Of a DNA stretch of 64,000 bases, positions 1 through 7,925 are shown in pieces. The position numbers and the translations under genes were made by a program. Numbering within the stretch: the stretch's first letter is position 1; each line of letters opens with the position of its first letter. This DNA is from an uncultured Bacteroides sp. (GTDB lineage: Bacteria > Bacteroidota > Bacteroidia > Bacteroidales > Bacteroidaceae). The stretch is taken from contig NZ_OY787466.1 in assembly GCF_963678845.1 (NCBI RefSeq), positions 186,001 through 250,000 on the forward strand, read 5' to 3'. The notes under the pieces were generated by a model. It made no database searches. It worked only from the letters and a program-made list of their open reading frames with translations, and was not told the DNA's origin.

Positions 1-298
1 CACCCTGATAACCATATTTTTCTAGAATATTCGGATCAGTGAGAGCTGCTTGTGCTACATCTGTGCTTTCCGTTATGTCCTTTGTTAATTGACACACAGC
101 TTTTAAATATGCAGCATCATCACTATTTAAATTAATACGAATTGGAAGGAGATTGTTTTCTCCATGTTAAATATTTTCCGAGTTAACCTTCTCATAAAGA
201 TAATCATCTCCATCTGAAGTCGAACACGATGTGAGAGTTGTTGACGCAGCTATTGTTCCTAGTAAAATAGCTCTTGTTTTATTCATGTTTTTTTTCAT
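1..298 (-). pseudogene. Lipoprotein gene with in-frame stop, running off the window edge
   Basis: Reading leftward from the ATG at 298, the frame encodes a lipoprotein signal peptide with the lipobox LTSC (Cys25), then a short Asp-rich linker. It meets TAA at 169-167 after 43 codons. The same frame stays open for the remaining 55 codons to the window edge and looks like real protein (LPIRINLNSDDAAYLKAV, ending DPNILEKYGY). A single change such as CAA to TAA would explain the stop. It is the last gene after the radical SAM and PH-domain genes on the same strand. The family is not recognised. It could also be a sequencing error, or a 43-residue lipopeptide could be made. Confidence 0.6.
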
Positions 299-346
299 TT
301 TAAATTAAATTAATTTGATATTATAAAGTAATTTATAGCAAAAAAA

Positions 347-865
347 TCATCCGACATTAAATTTAGATGTAAGACTTGATAACTTCGCTGCGAATATTAA
401 AAAATTATCACAACTCACCAGGTAGTTTCTTCCAGACTTTAACCTTATATAAAACGCCTGTTGAGGATTGCCTACATATGCAGTATATTTACCAACCCCC
501 CTATTACAAAAAATGCCTGTATAACCCCATAATCCACCATTTCCAAATACTCTAACATCAGTAAAATCCTTATATTTTTGTGCAGTTTCAATTACAGCGA
601 TATTTGATAGCGGAATATGCACTCTATGTATTAAACATCGTATCACAAGTTTATCACTCGTTAGGAGCAAACTTATTGGCATGAAATATAAACTTGCAAT
701 AAAAGTTAATATGACTAGAAAAAATAATATCATTTTGATTATATCATAAGAATCCTTTTGCAAGAAAGCATCATTCCCTAGAAAAATGAGGCAAACAATG
801 ATGCCAATAGATGTCAATATGGAAATAATCCAGACACCCTTACTAAAACTTATTTTAAAACTCAT
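347..865 (-). CDS. Membrane protein with bacterial PH domain
   Basis: A 172-residue protein. Two hydrophobic helices (about residues 10-30 and 43-68) are followed by a cytoplasmic-type beta-rich region beginning SDKLVIRCLIHRVHIPLSNI. That region, and the later stretch GGLWGYTGIF with QQAFYIRLKSGRNYLVSC, resembles the bacterial PH-like (bPH) domain proteins common in Bacteroides. The function of this family is unknown. The gene starts 3 bases after the end of the broken radical SAM gene and is followed by the broken lipoprotein gene, so the three form one operon. It is the only one of the three without a visible lesion. Confidence 0.7.
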   Translation of the reverse strand: MSFKISFSKGVWIISILTSIGIIVCLIFLGNDAFLQKDSYDIIKMILFFLVILTFIASLYFMPISLLLTSDKLVIRCLIHRVHIPLSNIAVIETAQKYKDFTDVRVFGNGGLWGYTGIFCNRGVGKYTAYVGNPQQAFYIRLKSGRNYLVSCDNFLIFAAKLSSLTSKFNVG

Positions 866-868
866 AAA

Positions 869-1908
869 TTAATTATTTTCAAAACCTAGAAATTTTTCTC
901 GAAATATTTTATATTTAAGAATAACACTTGGAAATTTTTCATGATAATATTGCTTTAAAACCTTTACATTTTCTTCGTTTATGAAAATTTCCTGACATAT
1001 TTGACACATATGCCATTCACCTGCATCAATAGTTGGCAGATTCCTTTTTGCCATGATAAAGTTATATATTTCACCTGGTCCCTCCGTAAACAACCAAATT
1101 TTAAAGAAATCATTGAACTGACTTTGATATATATCTTTCATTAACCTATCTTCGCAGTTTCCAATATACAAGCATTTATTGTATATATTTGTCAATCCAC
1201 AGCATGAGTACATATTCTTGTTATAAAACACATTTAAACTGAAAAAAATGTTTGTACATCGCAAATCATCTCGAGTTTTTATATTATCCTGAGCCAATTT
1301 CTCCCACACATCTTTAGTCTGTTTCTTAAAATACATCCATTTACCCCTGGAAATATAAATATCATGCTGCTTTAGGTCTCCGTATTTCCTTAAACGGGGA
1401 TCATTTTCTATATTTTTTGACGTTATCGATTTTAATGATGATGATTCTATATTAATAGCCAATGTTATTTTAAGTATGATACATGCGACTGTTACATTAA
1501 TAACGTTATCAAATTTCACCCAACGCTGATGTTCATCTCCACAACTCAAATTCATCTCTGTTAGACCAAGTGCAACAAGCTCCTCCATTCTTTTATACGC
1601 TTTTTTAAAAGATGTGGCCCATGAAACGTTAGAGACTATTCTTACTCCGAATTCTTTACTATGAGCATATGATACAATCTTATCAAGGTCTTTGCCTAGT
1701 GTGAAACATTCTCCACCTGTAATTACAAGCATATTTAAATTAGGATATGCTTTTTCGATTCATCAATTACTTTTTTTACTTCCTATACAGTGATTCTGTC
1801 TTTATTTTTAGGCGAGCACCTAAAGCAACAGTTATCACACGCAGCAGTACATTTATTGGTCACAACAATAGTAAGCATACTTGGCCGCAACATAATCGAG
1901 TTGTCCAT
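869..1908 (-). pseudogene. Radical SAM protein, broken by one stop and one frameshift
   Basis: The start ATG at 1908 opens a frame with TNKCTAACDNCCFRC near residues 17-31. CTAACDNC is the CX3CX2C motif that binds the radical SAM 4Fe-4S cluster. The frame stops at TAG (1785-1783) after 41 codons. Reading through, a one-base loss in the A-run at 1755-1751 shifts the frame. The remainder (1732-869, 287 codons) starts at LVITGGEC, the GGE SAM-binding motif, and has later Cys clusters (YSCCGL, MCQICQ) that could hold an auxiliary cluster as in SPASM domains. Rebuilt length is about 346 residues, normal for the family. As it stands, motif and core are in different frames, so the enzyme is dead unless these are sequencing errors. 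Its substrate is unknown. Confidence 0.75.
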
Positions 1909-1971
1909 GTTTTAATTAATTTTATTATTTTTAGTTAGATATTTTTTTTGGTATTATATGTTTTTTCGTTA

Positions 1972-1979
1972 CAAATGTA
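1972..1979 (-). promoter_or_regulatory. -7 box of the radical SAM/PH/lipoprotein operon
   Basis: Read on the minus strand the bases are TACATTTG, a full match to the Bacteroidetes -7 consensus TAnnTTTG. It lies 64 bases upstream of the radical SAM start codon. No good -33 TTTG was found. It suggests that the decayed operon may still be transcribed. Confidence 0.45.
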
Positions 1980-2104
1980 ATATAAACAATTTAAATTAAT
2001 AATTATATTGTTATTTTTTTTATTTATGCACTTTTTTAGACAATTTATAATATTACAATAATGCTATAATTGGAACGTTTAAAATATTAATCAACATATC
2101 AGAC

Positions 2105-2330
2105 ATGAGGATAAGCCAAGCTCTACTTTTTCTTAATAGCTACAATCCTACTCTCATCATTTATGTTGCACGCTCAATGCCAGCAATTGCTGTAATAAAA
2201 AAAAGAGACCTATTATAGGATAATAAATGAGGTGGAAAGTATTATTGAGAATGGCTTACATGGTTTTCAATGGCTGTATGGCATAAATTATTTCATTGAT
2301 TTTTTGTTGTCTAAAGATGCGAAATGGTAG
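2105..2330 (+). pseudogene. Remnant of a small secreted-protein gene
   Basis: An ATG at 2105 begins MRISQALLF. After one lost base in the T-run near 2127 the next frame continues as FFLIATILLSSFMLHAQ, a convincing signal peptide ending in a typical AQ cleavage site. Two adjacent stops follow (2193-2198), and the same frame then stays open for 43 codons (ETYYRIINEVESIIENG) to TAG at 2328-2330. This looks like a decayed gene for a short exported protein. The family is not recognised and chance cannot be excluded. Confidence 0.35.
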
Positions 2331-2369
2331 AAAATATGTAGCTAATTTCTTAACTAATACAATTAAAAA

Positions 2370-2487
2370 TATTGCTGTCTGGTAAAATTCATACTTTTGC
2401 CCATGTCTATAAAGGATTTTTTAGCAGAAACGAATAAATTAGGCCCTTCATTTTTCTTGATCTAAAAAGTTTTACCGGACAGCAATA
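2370..2487. mobile_element. 118-bp inverted-repeat element (MITE or IS remnant)
   Basis: The ends are 18-bp inverted repeats with one mismatch: TATTGCTGTCTGGTAAAA at 2370-2387 and the reverse complement of TATTGCTGTCCGGTAAAA at 2470-2487. Between them lie a -7 like TACTTTTG (2393-2400) and a 20-codon reading frame from ATG 2403 to TAA 2465 (MSIKDFLAETNKLG...). This is the layout expected of an insertion sequence deleted internally, leaving the promoter and the first transposase codons. No clear target duplication is visible. The parent IS is not identified. Confidence 0.5.
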
Positions 2488-2533
2488 ATCCTAAATAGGG
2501 ATTCGAATGTGGCAGTTCCTTATTGCAAATCAT

Positions 2534-2577
2534 AAAAGGCTTAGGCACATTACAAAGAATGTGCCTGAGCCTTTTTT
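2534..2577. terminator. Stem-loop with T-run
   Basis: AAAAGGCTTAGGCACATT pairs with AATGTGCCTGAGCCTTTT across a 6-base loop, with one mismatch, followed by a run of six T. It is a strong intrinsic terminator. It follows the decayed patch and would insulate the SusC operon from upstream transcription. Confidence 0.7.
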
Positions 2578-2597
2578 AGTTAGTAACAATTTATTTT

Positions 2598-2638
2598 ATC
2601 CCCCTTTTACGGTATATAATATGCCGTGAATGGGGGAT
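2598..2638. promoter_or_regulatory. Hairpin directly upstream of the susC promoter
   Basis: ATCCCCC (2598-2604) pairs with GGGGGAT (2632-2638), and inside it ACGG (2609-2612) pairs with CCGT (2624-2627). The outer arm ends about where a -33 element for the -7 box at 2661 would sit. It could be an operator or a second terminator. No protein can be assigned. Confidence 0.4.
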
Positions 2639-2660
2639 TTTATGATTCTTGAATGATCCC

Positions 2661-2668
2661 TACTTTTG
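2661..2668 (+). promoter_or_regulatory. -7 box of the susCD operon
   Basis: TACTTTTG matches TAnnTTTG exactly. The predicted start point near 2675 gives a leader of about 80 bases before the SusC ATG at 2755. Confidence 0.6.
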
Positions 2669-2754
2669 CAAAAAAATAAAGCTGGGATTATCATATTTGA
2701 AATTCAGCTAAGAGAGAATTTTTCATTGCATTCACACAATATAATTATTTAAGT

Positions 2755-5700
2755 ATGAAAAGATTGTTACTACTTTTTACATGGCTGTTTTGCGGTATTA
2801 CTTTGGGGGTAAATGCGCAGAATTTGCTTCGGGGAAAGGTTCTGGATTCAGATGGACAGACTCCACTGATTGGGGCAGTTGTTGGGATTGAGGGGGAGTC
2901 AGGCTCCCATGCCGTTACGAATGAGAATGGTGAGTTTAGTTTGAAAGTTGCCAAAGTGCCGGTAAAATTAAAGGCTAACTACATTGGGTATAATCCTGGT
3001 ATTGTTACAATTAAAGAACTAAGGAAGGATCTGACTATTGTTCTTCATGAGAATGCCACACAATTAAATGAGGTTGTGGTAACTGCTCTGGGCATTTCAA
3101 GAGCAAAGAAATCTCTTGGATATTCAGCACAGGAAGTTTCAAATGAGAGCTTAACTCAAGCAAAAGAGAGTAACATTGTTAACTCTCTGGAAGGTAAAAT
3201 TGCGGGTGTCAGGATTACCAATTCACAAGGTGATATGGGATCTTCACGTATTATTATCCGAGGTGAGACTTCTATTGCTGGAGAGAATCAACCTTTATTC
3301 ATTATTGATGGAATTGCTATAGATAATTCGCAACTGAACGCTGGCGGTAATTCGCGTGATTTTAAAAATGCAATTGCCGACTTGAATCCGGAAGATATAG
3401 AATCTATGAATATTTTAAAGGGACCCAATGCTGCAGCTCTTTATGGATCACGTGCCGCACATGGTGTAGTTGTAATTAAAACGAAATCGGGTAAAGGTAA
3501 GAAAGGTTTGGGCATTGATGTTCATTCTTCTACCCAATTTGCTACTATACTGGAACTTCCTAAGTACCAAAATGTTTTTGGACAAGGAGCTGATGGACAA
3601 TTTAGTTATGTAGATGGTAAAGGTGGCGGTGTAAATGATGGTGTGGACGAAAGTTGGGGACCACGCTTGGATGGCAGACTGATTCCTCAGTTTGATAGTC
3701 CTATAGTGAATAGTGTTCGCCAGGCTACTCCTTGGATAGCCCATCCTAACAATGTTCGCGATTTCTTTGAGCTTGGTTATACGCTGAATAACGGTATCTC
3801 TATAACAAATTCGGACGATAAGTTTGACTTCCGTTTGGGATACAATAATGAAAAACAGAACAGTATTGTACCTGGCAGTGAATCACGCAAGAATAATATT
3901 ACATTTAATGCTAACTACAAGGTTACTTCTCGTTTGTCAGTAGGAGCTACTGCTAATTATATAGATACTTATGCACCTAGCTTACCCGGCGGTCCTTTCG
4001 GTCAGCGTGCTGCCGGAGTAATGTTACAATTTACCTGGTTTGGCCGTCAGGTGGATATGAATTCATTGAAACAGGATTATAGTCGTAACTGGAACAATAG
4101 TTATTATAGCAATCCTTATTGGAGAGCCTATTATAACACCACTTCTCAACAGCGTAACCGTATAATCGGTGATGTTCACTTTAGCTATGAATTGCTTAAA
4201 GAATTGACATTCTCATTCCGATCAGGTACCGATTATTACAATGATCGCCGTAAGTATAAGATTAAATATGGAACGAATGGTACTCCTTACGGATCTTATG
4301 CGGAAGATGCTTATACGTTGAATGAAAATAATACAGAGTATTTACTGCATTATAATAAAAATCTGAATGATGATTTTTCATTAGATGCTTTGGTGGGTTA
4401 TAACATCCGTAATAAGTCATTGGAGAATAATTATCAGAAAGCTCCCCGACTGGCTGTAGCTGATCTCTATACTTTAGCTAATTCCCGTGATGCGCTTACC
4501 TCTAGTAATACACTCTCACGTTTGCGCAATTATGGACTATATGCTTCTGCTCAGTTGGGCTATAAAAATTTTGCATATTTGAATGTAACCGGACGTAATG
4601 ATTGGTCATCAACTTTACCTGCCGGAAAGAATTCATACTTCTATCCATCAGCTAATTTAAGTTTACTTGTGACCGAGTGGTTACCTACATTAAAAAGTAG
4701 TACGCTTAGTTATTTGAAACTTCGTGGTGGATGGTCACAGGTTGGAAATGATGCTGATCCGTATCAATTGTACTCTACATATACTTCTGAGTCTGCTTTT
4801 AATGGCAATCCTCAGTTAACATCTTCCCAATCGGGTAAAAACAGTAATCTGAAACCGGAAATTACTTCTTCTACGGAGTTGGGTTTTGAAGCCGGTCTTT
4901 TCAATAATCGCTTGCATCTGGATTTTGCTTATTATAACACTGTTAGTAAGAATCAGATTCTGAATTTGGAAACTACAGCGGCCAGTGGTTACACTTCACA
5001 ATTGCTTAATGCGGGGAAGATTACTAATAAGGGTGTTGAAATTCAATTGGGTGTTACACCAATTAAGAAAAAAGACTTTTCCTGGGATACCAACATTAAC
5101 TATGCTTCAAACCGCAACAAAGTTGTTAAGTTAGACGATGCCGGACGAATAAAGAGCTATACAATATATTCCTCAACAGTACAAGTCTTAGCTTCTGTGG
5201 GACAAGCATACGGTACATTGTTTGGAACAGCATTCTTACGAGACGGTGCAGGCAATATTATTGTTGATGCTAAAGGACTTCCAAAAGCAGATCCTACACA
5301 ACGTGCATTAGGTAAGTTTACTCCCGACTGGACTGGTGGTATATCCAATACTTTAAACTATAAGAATATATCACTCTCTTTCCTGATTGATGCAAGTTTT
5401 GGTGGTTCTATCTATTCGGGCTCAAATATGTGGGGACAGTATGCTGGTGTTTTAGCAAGTACTTTGCCTGGACGTGCAGCTGAATTTGGTGGATTGTCTT
5501 ACTACTATCCGGGAAACGATAACTCTAAGAACGCAATAGCTGGCAAAGTTGGCCCGAGTGGAGAGGCTATTTCTGACAACGGTATCATCTTTAAAGGTGT
5601 AACAGCCAATGGCACTCCCAATAATCAGATTATTACTGCAGATCAGTATTACAAGTCTTTCTATAGTATCAATGAGGCTTATGTATATAGCTCTGAATTT

Positions 5701-5934
5701 GTGAAACTCAGAGAGCTGTCTCTTACCTATCGTTTGCCGAAAGGATTTGCCAGCAAAATTAAATTGGTGGATGCAAGTGTTTCTTTGGTTGGACGTAACT
5801 TGTGGACAATACATAAAAAAGTACCAAATATTGATCCTGAAGCTTCTTTTGGTACAGGTAACGGACAGGGTGTAGAATCTCTTTCATTGCCAACTGTAAG
5901 AACATTTGGTATCAACATTAGTGCTAAATTCTAA
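2755..5934 (+). CDS. SusC/RagA family TonB-linked outer membrane receptor
   Basis: A 1059-residue outer membrane transporter that would import a glycan or other nutrient using TonB energy. A signal peptide ends near NAQ (residue 22). It is followed by a carboxypeptidase-regulatory-like domain (GKVLDSDGQTPLIGA), the TonB-box region (NEVVVTALGISRAKKSLGYS), a plug domain with IRGETSIAGENQPLFIIDG and PNAAALYGSRAAHGVV, and a long beta-barrel ending in KF. The length is normal for SusC. The SusD partner starts 12 bases after its stop. No glycoside hydrolase or sigma/anti-sigma pair is adjacent, so the substrate cannot be read from context. Confidence 0.95.
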   Translation: MKRLLLLFTWLFCGITLGVNAQNLLRGKVLDSDGQTPLIGAVVGIEGESGSHAVTNENGEFSLKVAKVPVKLKANYIGYNPGIVTIKELRKDLTIVLHENATQLNEVVVTALGISRAKKSLGYSAQEVSNESLTQAKESNIVNSLEGKIAGVRITNSQGDMGSSRIIIRGETSIAGENQPLFIIDGIAIDNSQLNAGGNSRDFKNAIADLNPEDIESMNILKGPNAAALYGSRAAHGVVVIKTKSGKGKKGLGIDVHSSTQFATILELPKYQNVFGQGADGQFSYVDGKGGGVNDGVDESWGPRLDGRLIPQFDSPIVNSVRQATPWIAHPNNVRDFFELGYTLNNGISITNSDDKFDFRLGYNNEKQNSIVPGSESRKNNITFNANYKVTSRLSVGATANYIDTYAPSLPGGPFGQRAAGVMLQFTWFGRQVDMNSLKQDYSRNWNNSYYSNPYWRAYYNTTSQQRNRIIGDVHFSYELLKELTFSFRSGTDYYNDRRKYKIKYGTNGTPYGSYAEDAYTLNENNTEYLLHYNKNLNDDFSLDALVGYNIRNKSLENNYQKAPRLAVADLYTLANSRDALTSSNTLSRLRNYGLYASAQLGYKNFAYLNVTGRNDWSSTLPAGKNSYFYPSANLSLLVTEWLPTLKSSTLSYLKLRGGWSQVGNDADPYQLYSTYTSESAFNGNPQLTSSQSGKNSNLKPEITSSTELGFEAGLFNNRLHLDFAYYNTVSKNQILNLETTAASGYTSQLLNAGKITNKGVEIQLGVTPIKKKDFSWDTNINYASNRNKVVKLDDAGRIKSYTIYSSTVQVLASVGQAYGTLFGTAFLRDGAGNIIVDAKGLPKADPTQRALGKFTPDWTGGISNTLNYKNISLSFLIDASFGGSIYSGSNMWGQYAGVLASTLPGRAAEFGGLSYYYPGNDNSKNAIAGKVGPSGEAISDNGIIFKGVTANGTPNNQIITADQYYKSFYSINEAYVYSSEFVKLRELSLTYRLPKGFASKIKLVDASVSLVGRNLWTIHKKVPNIDPEASFGTGNGQGVESLSLPTVRTFGINISAKF

Positions 5935-5946
5935 ATCAATGAGAAT

Positions 5947-7362
5947 ATGAAAAAGAAATTATATACAATAGTTCTAGGCCTTACAATCTTTACTTTGTCG
6001 GCTTGTAATAATGAATTGACTGACATCAATAAGAATCCTAATGCAACAGAAGCTCCGCTTCCTGCATATTTGCTTACGGCTAGTGAAAAACATGCTGCAG
6101 ATCTATACTGGGGAAGTAGTAATAATTATAATACAAGCTTGCTTTTTGTTCAGCATTGGGCTAGTATTCAATATACTGAGACTGACTGCTATAACGTGAC
6201 AAATAGTACGTTTACTTCATTATGGACCGAAGGCTATGCTACTCTGATTACTAACCTGAATGCTATTATAACTTCTGACCAGAGTAATGATAACTACAAG
6301 GCAGTTGCACAAATCTTCCGCTCATGGATGTTCCTTGAACTCACCAACTCATTCGGTGATGTTCCTTATACAGAAGCAGGAAAAAGTGTTTTACCAAAAT
6401 ACGATACTCAGGAAACAATTTATAATGGATTAAATGAAGAATTGAAATCAGCCGTTTCTGCTATAAATACATCCGGTGATGGTATTTCAGGTGATGTTAT
6501 TTATAATGGTGATCTTGCTAAATGGAAGCGGTTTGGTAATTCTTTGCGTTTACGTATTGCTTTATTATTGGCTGATAGAGATGAATCTACTGCAAAATCG
6601 ATTGCTAGTGAAGTAAAAGATGGTGTGTTTACATCAAATAGTGAAATAGCTCAATTTATATATTCGGATTCTCCGCAACAAAATCCTTTTGCTACAAGTT
6701 TCGATACTCGTGACGATTATCGGGTTTCGAAGGTGATGGTTGATAAACTGAAGTCTTTGTCTGATCCACGTTTACCTATCTTTGCTCAATTACCATCGGA
6801 CACTTCTGTGGGTGATTATGTTGGAGTACCAAATGGTTTAACAACAACTGATGCTAATTCACTAGGATTTGCTAAGACATCCCGACCGGGTACTTATTTC
6901 CTGGCAGCTCATTCACCTGCGGTATTTTTTACCTATGCTGAAGCTTTGTTTGATTTAGCAGAAGCTACAGCCCGTGGATTTATTAGTGGCAATGCTGAAA
7001 CATATTACAAACAGGCTATTCAAGCGTCTTTGAATCAATTTGGAATTACAAATGCATCCGTTATTTATAATTATTTATCGCAGAATGGCGTTAATTATGA
7101 TAGTTCTAATTATCGTAAATCTATTGGAACTCAAAAGTGGATTGCTTTCTATGGCCAAGGATTGGATGCCTTTACCGAGTGGCGTCGTTTAGATTATCCG
7201 GAATTAAAAGCTGGACCGGCAAATGTTTTAGAAGATAAAATGCCTTTGCGCTTCTTCTATCCTTCAAAAGAACAATCACTCAATGGGAACAATTATGCTG
7301 AAGCAGTAAAACGTCAGGGCCCCGATCTTCTTATAACTCGTCTTTGGTTTGATGTAAAGTAA
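5947..7362 (+). CDS. SusD/RagB family nutrient-binding lipoprotein
   Basis: A 471-residue outer membrane lipoprotein that caps the SusC barrel and binds the substrate. The signal peptide has lipobox LSAC (Cys20). The mature N-terminus (NELTDINKNPN) and the C-terminal half (KWIAFYGQGLDAFTEWRRLDYP) are typical of the SusD-like group that pairs with RagA-type SusC proteins (SusD-like_2). TPR-like helices are expected through the middle. It is co-transcribed with the upstream SusC and followed by a strong terminator. Confidence 0.92.
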   Translation: MKKKLYTIVLGLTIFTLSACNNELTDINKNPNATEAPLPAYLLTASEKHAADLYWGSSNNYNTSLLFVQHWASIQYTETDCYNVTNSTFTSLWTEGYATLITNLNAIITSDQSNDNYKAVAQIFRSWMFLELTNSFGDVPYTEAGKSVLPKYDTQETIYNGLNEELKSAVSAINTSGDGISGDVIYNGDLAKWKRFGNSLRLRIALLLADRDESTAKSIASEVKDGVFTSNSEIAQFIYSDSPQQNPFATSFDTRDDYRVSKVMVDKLKSLSDPRLPIFAQLPSDTSVGDYVGVPNGLTTTDANSLGFAKTSRPGTYFLAAHSPAVFFTYAEALFDLAEATARGFISGNAETYYKQAIQASLNQFGITNASVIYNYLSQNGVNYDSSNYRKSIGTQKWIAFYGQGLDAFTEWRRLDYPELKAGPANVLEDKMPLRFFYPSKEQSLNGNNYAEAVKRQGPDLLITRLWFDVK

Positions 7363-7396
7363 GAATTAAGTTCGAGAGAAAAAAGTCTATTTTATT

Positions 7397-7442
7397 AAAT
7401 GGCGGAGTTTTAGTTTGTAGGAACTAGAATCCCGCCATTTTT
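7397..7442 (+). terminator. Terminator of the susCD operon
   Basis: AAATGGCGG (7397-7405) pairs with CCGCCATTT (7432-7440), with an inner TTTTAGTT/AACTAGAA pairing, followed by a T-run. It lies 35 bases after the SusD stop. Confidence 0.8.
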
Positions 7443-7539
7443 ATATAAGAACGATAAATATGGTCTTGGAGTGATACTTCTGTTAATTATTATGTGTTAA
7501 TAAATAATCTAAAAAATAGCTTATAACAGAGAGATTCTA

Positions 7540-7547
7540 TACATTTG
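7540..7547 (+). promoter_or_regulatory. -7 box of the DUF1653 gene
   Basis: TACATTTG, a full match to TAnnTTTG, ends 14 bases before the ATG at 7562, giving a very short leader. Confidence 0.55.
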
Positions 7548-7561
7548 TAAAAAGTAAAATC

Positions 7562-7789
7562 ATGGATAAAGAAAGATATTTTCTCCATTTCAAAGGAGGA
7601 TTGTATAAGATGATAACTATTGCCAAAGATAGCGAGACATTAGAACGAATGGTTGTTTATCAGGCTTTGTACGGTGAAAAGGGCTTCTGGGTTCGTCCTG
7701 AGAAAATATTTTTTGAGAAGGTTGTGAGAGACGGTGTTGAGATTCCTCGGTTTAAAGAAATAACAGAGGAAGAAATCAGCATATTCTAA
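7562..7789 (+). CDS. DUF1653 domain protein
   Basis: A 75-residue soluble protein consisting almost entirely of one DUF1653 domain: FKGGLYKMITIAKDSETLE, VVYQALYGEKGFWVRPEKIFFE and PRFKEI are the family's conserved stretches. The domain is a small beta-rich fold of unknown function, found alone in many bacteria. The gene has its own promoter and is monocistronic between the SusCD operon and the convergent second SusC. Confidence 0.9.
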   Translation: MDKERYFLHFKGGLYKMITIAKDSETLERMVVYQALYGEKGFWVRPEKIFFEKVVRDGVEIPRFKEITEEEISIF

Positions 7790-7831
7790 TTGTATTGTTT
7801 AATGCTGATTAAATTTACGAATAGATGAAAA

Positions 7832-7887
7832 TAATAATCCTGCAATATACATAAGCTTAATATCTTTTGTTTATCACAGGATTATTA
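7832..7887. terminator. Inverted repeat between convergent genes
   Basis: TAATAATCCTG (7832-7842) and CAGGATTATTA (7877-7887) form a perfect 11-bp inverted repeat with a 34-base loop between the converging DUF1653 and SusC genes. It may serve as a weak bidirectional terminator. Confidence 0.4.
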
Positions 7888-7925
7888 AGTGATAGTTCAT
7901 TGTATTTTTTCAGAATCTACTACTA

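Noticed and set aside
1747..1938. Short plus-strand reading frame
   Set aside because: It overlaps the cysteine-motif portion of the radical SAM gene on the opposite strand and has no coding features of its own.
2500..2530. GGATTCGAAT resembling a tRNA T-arm
   Set aside because: No acceptor, D or anticodon arm can be drawn around it, so it is not a tRNA gene or a clear tRNA end.
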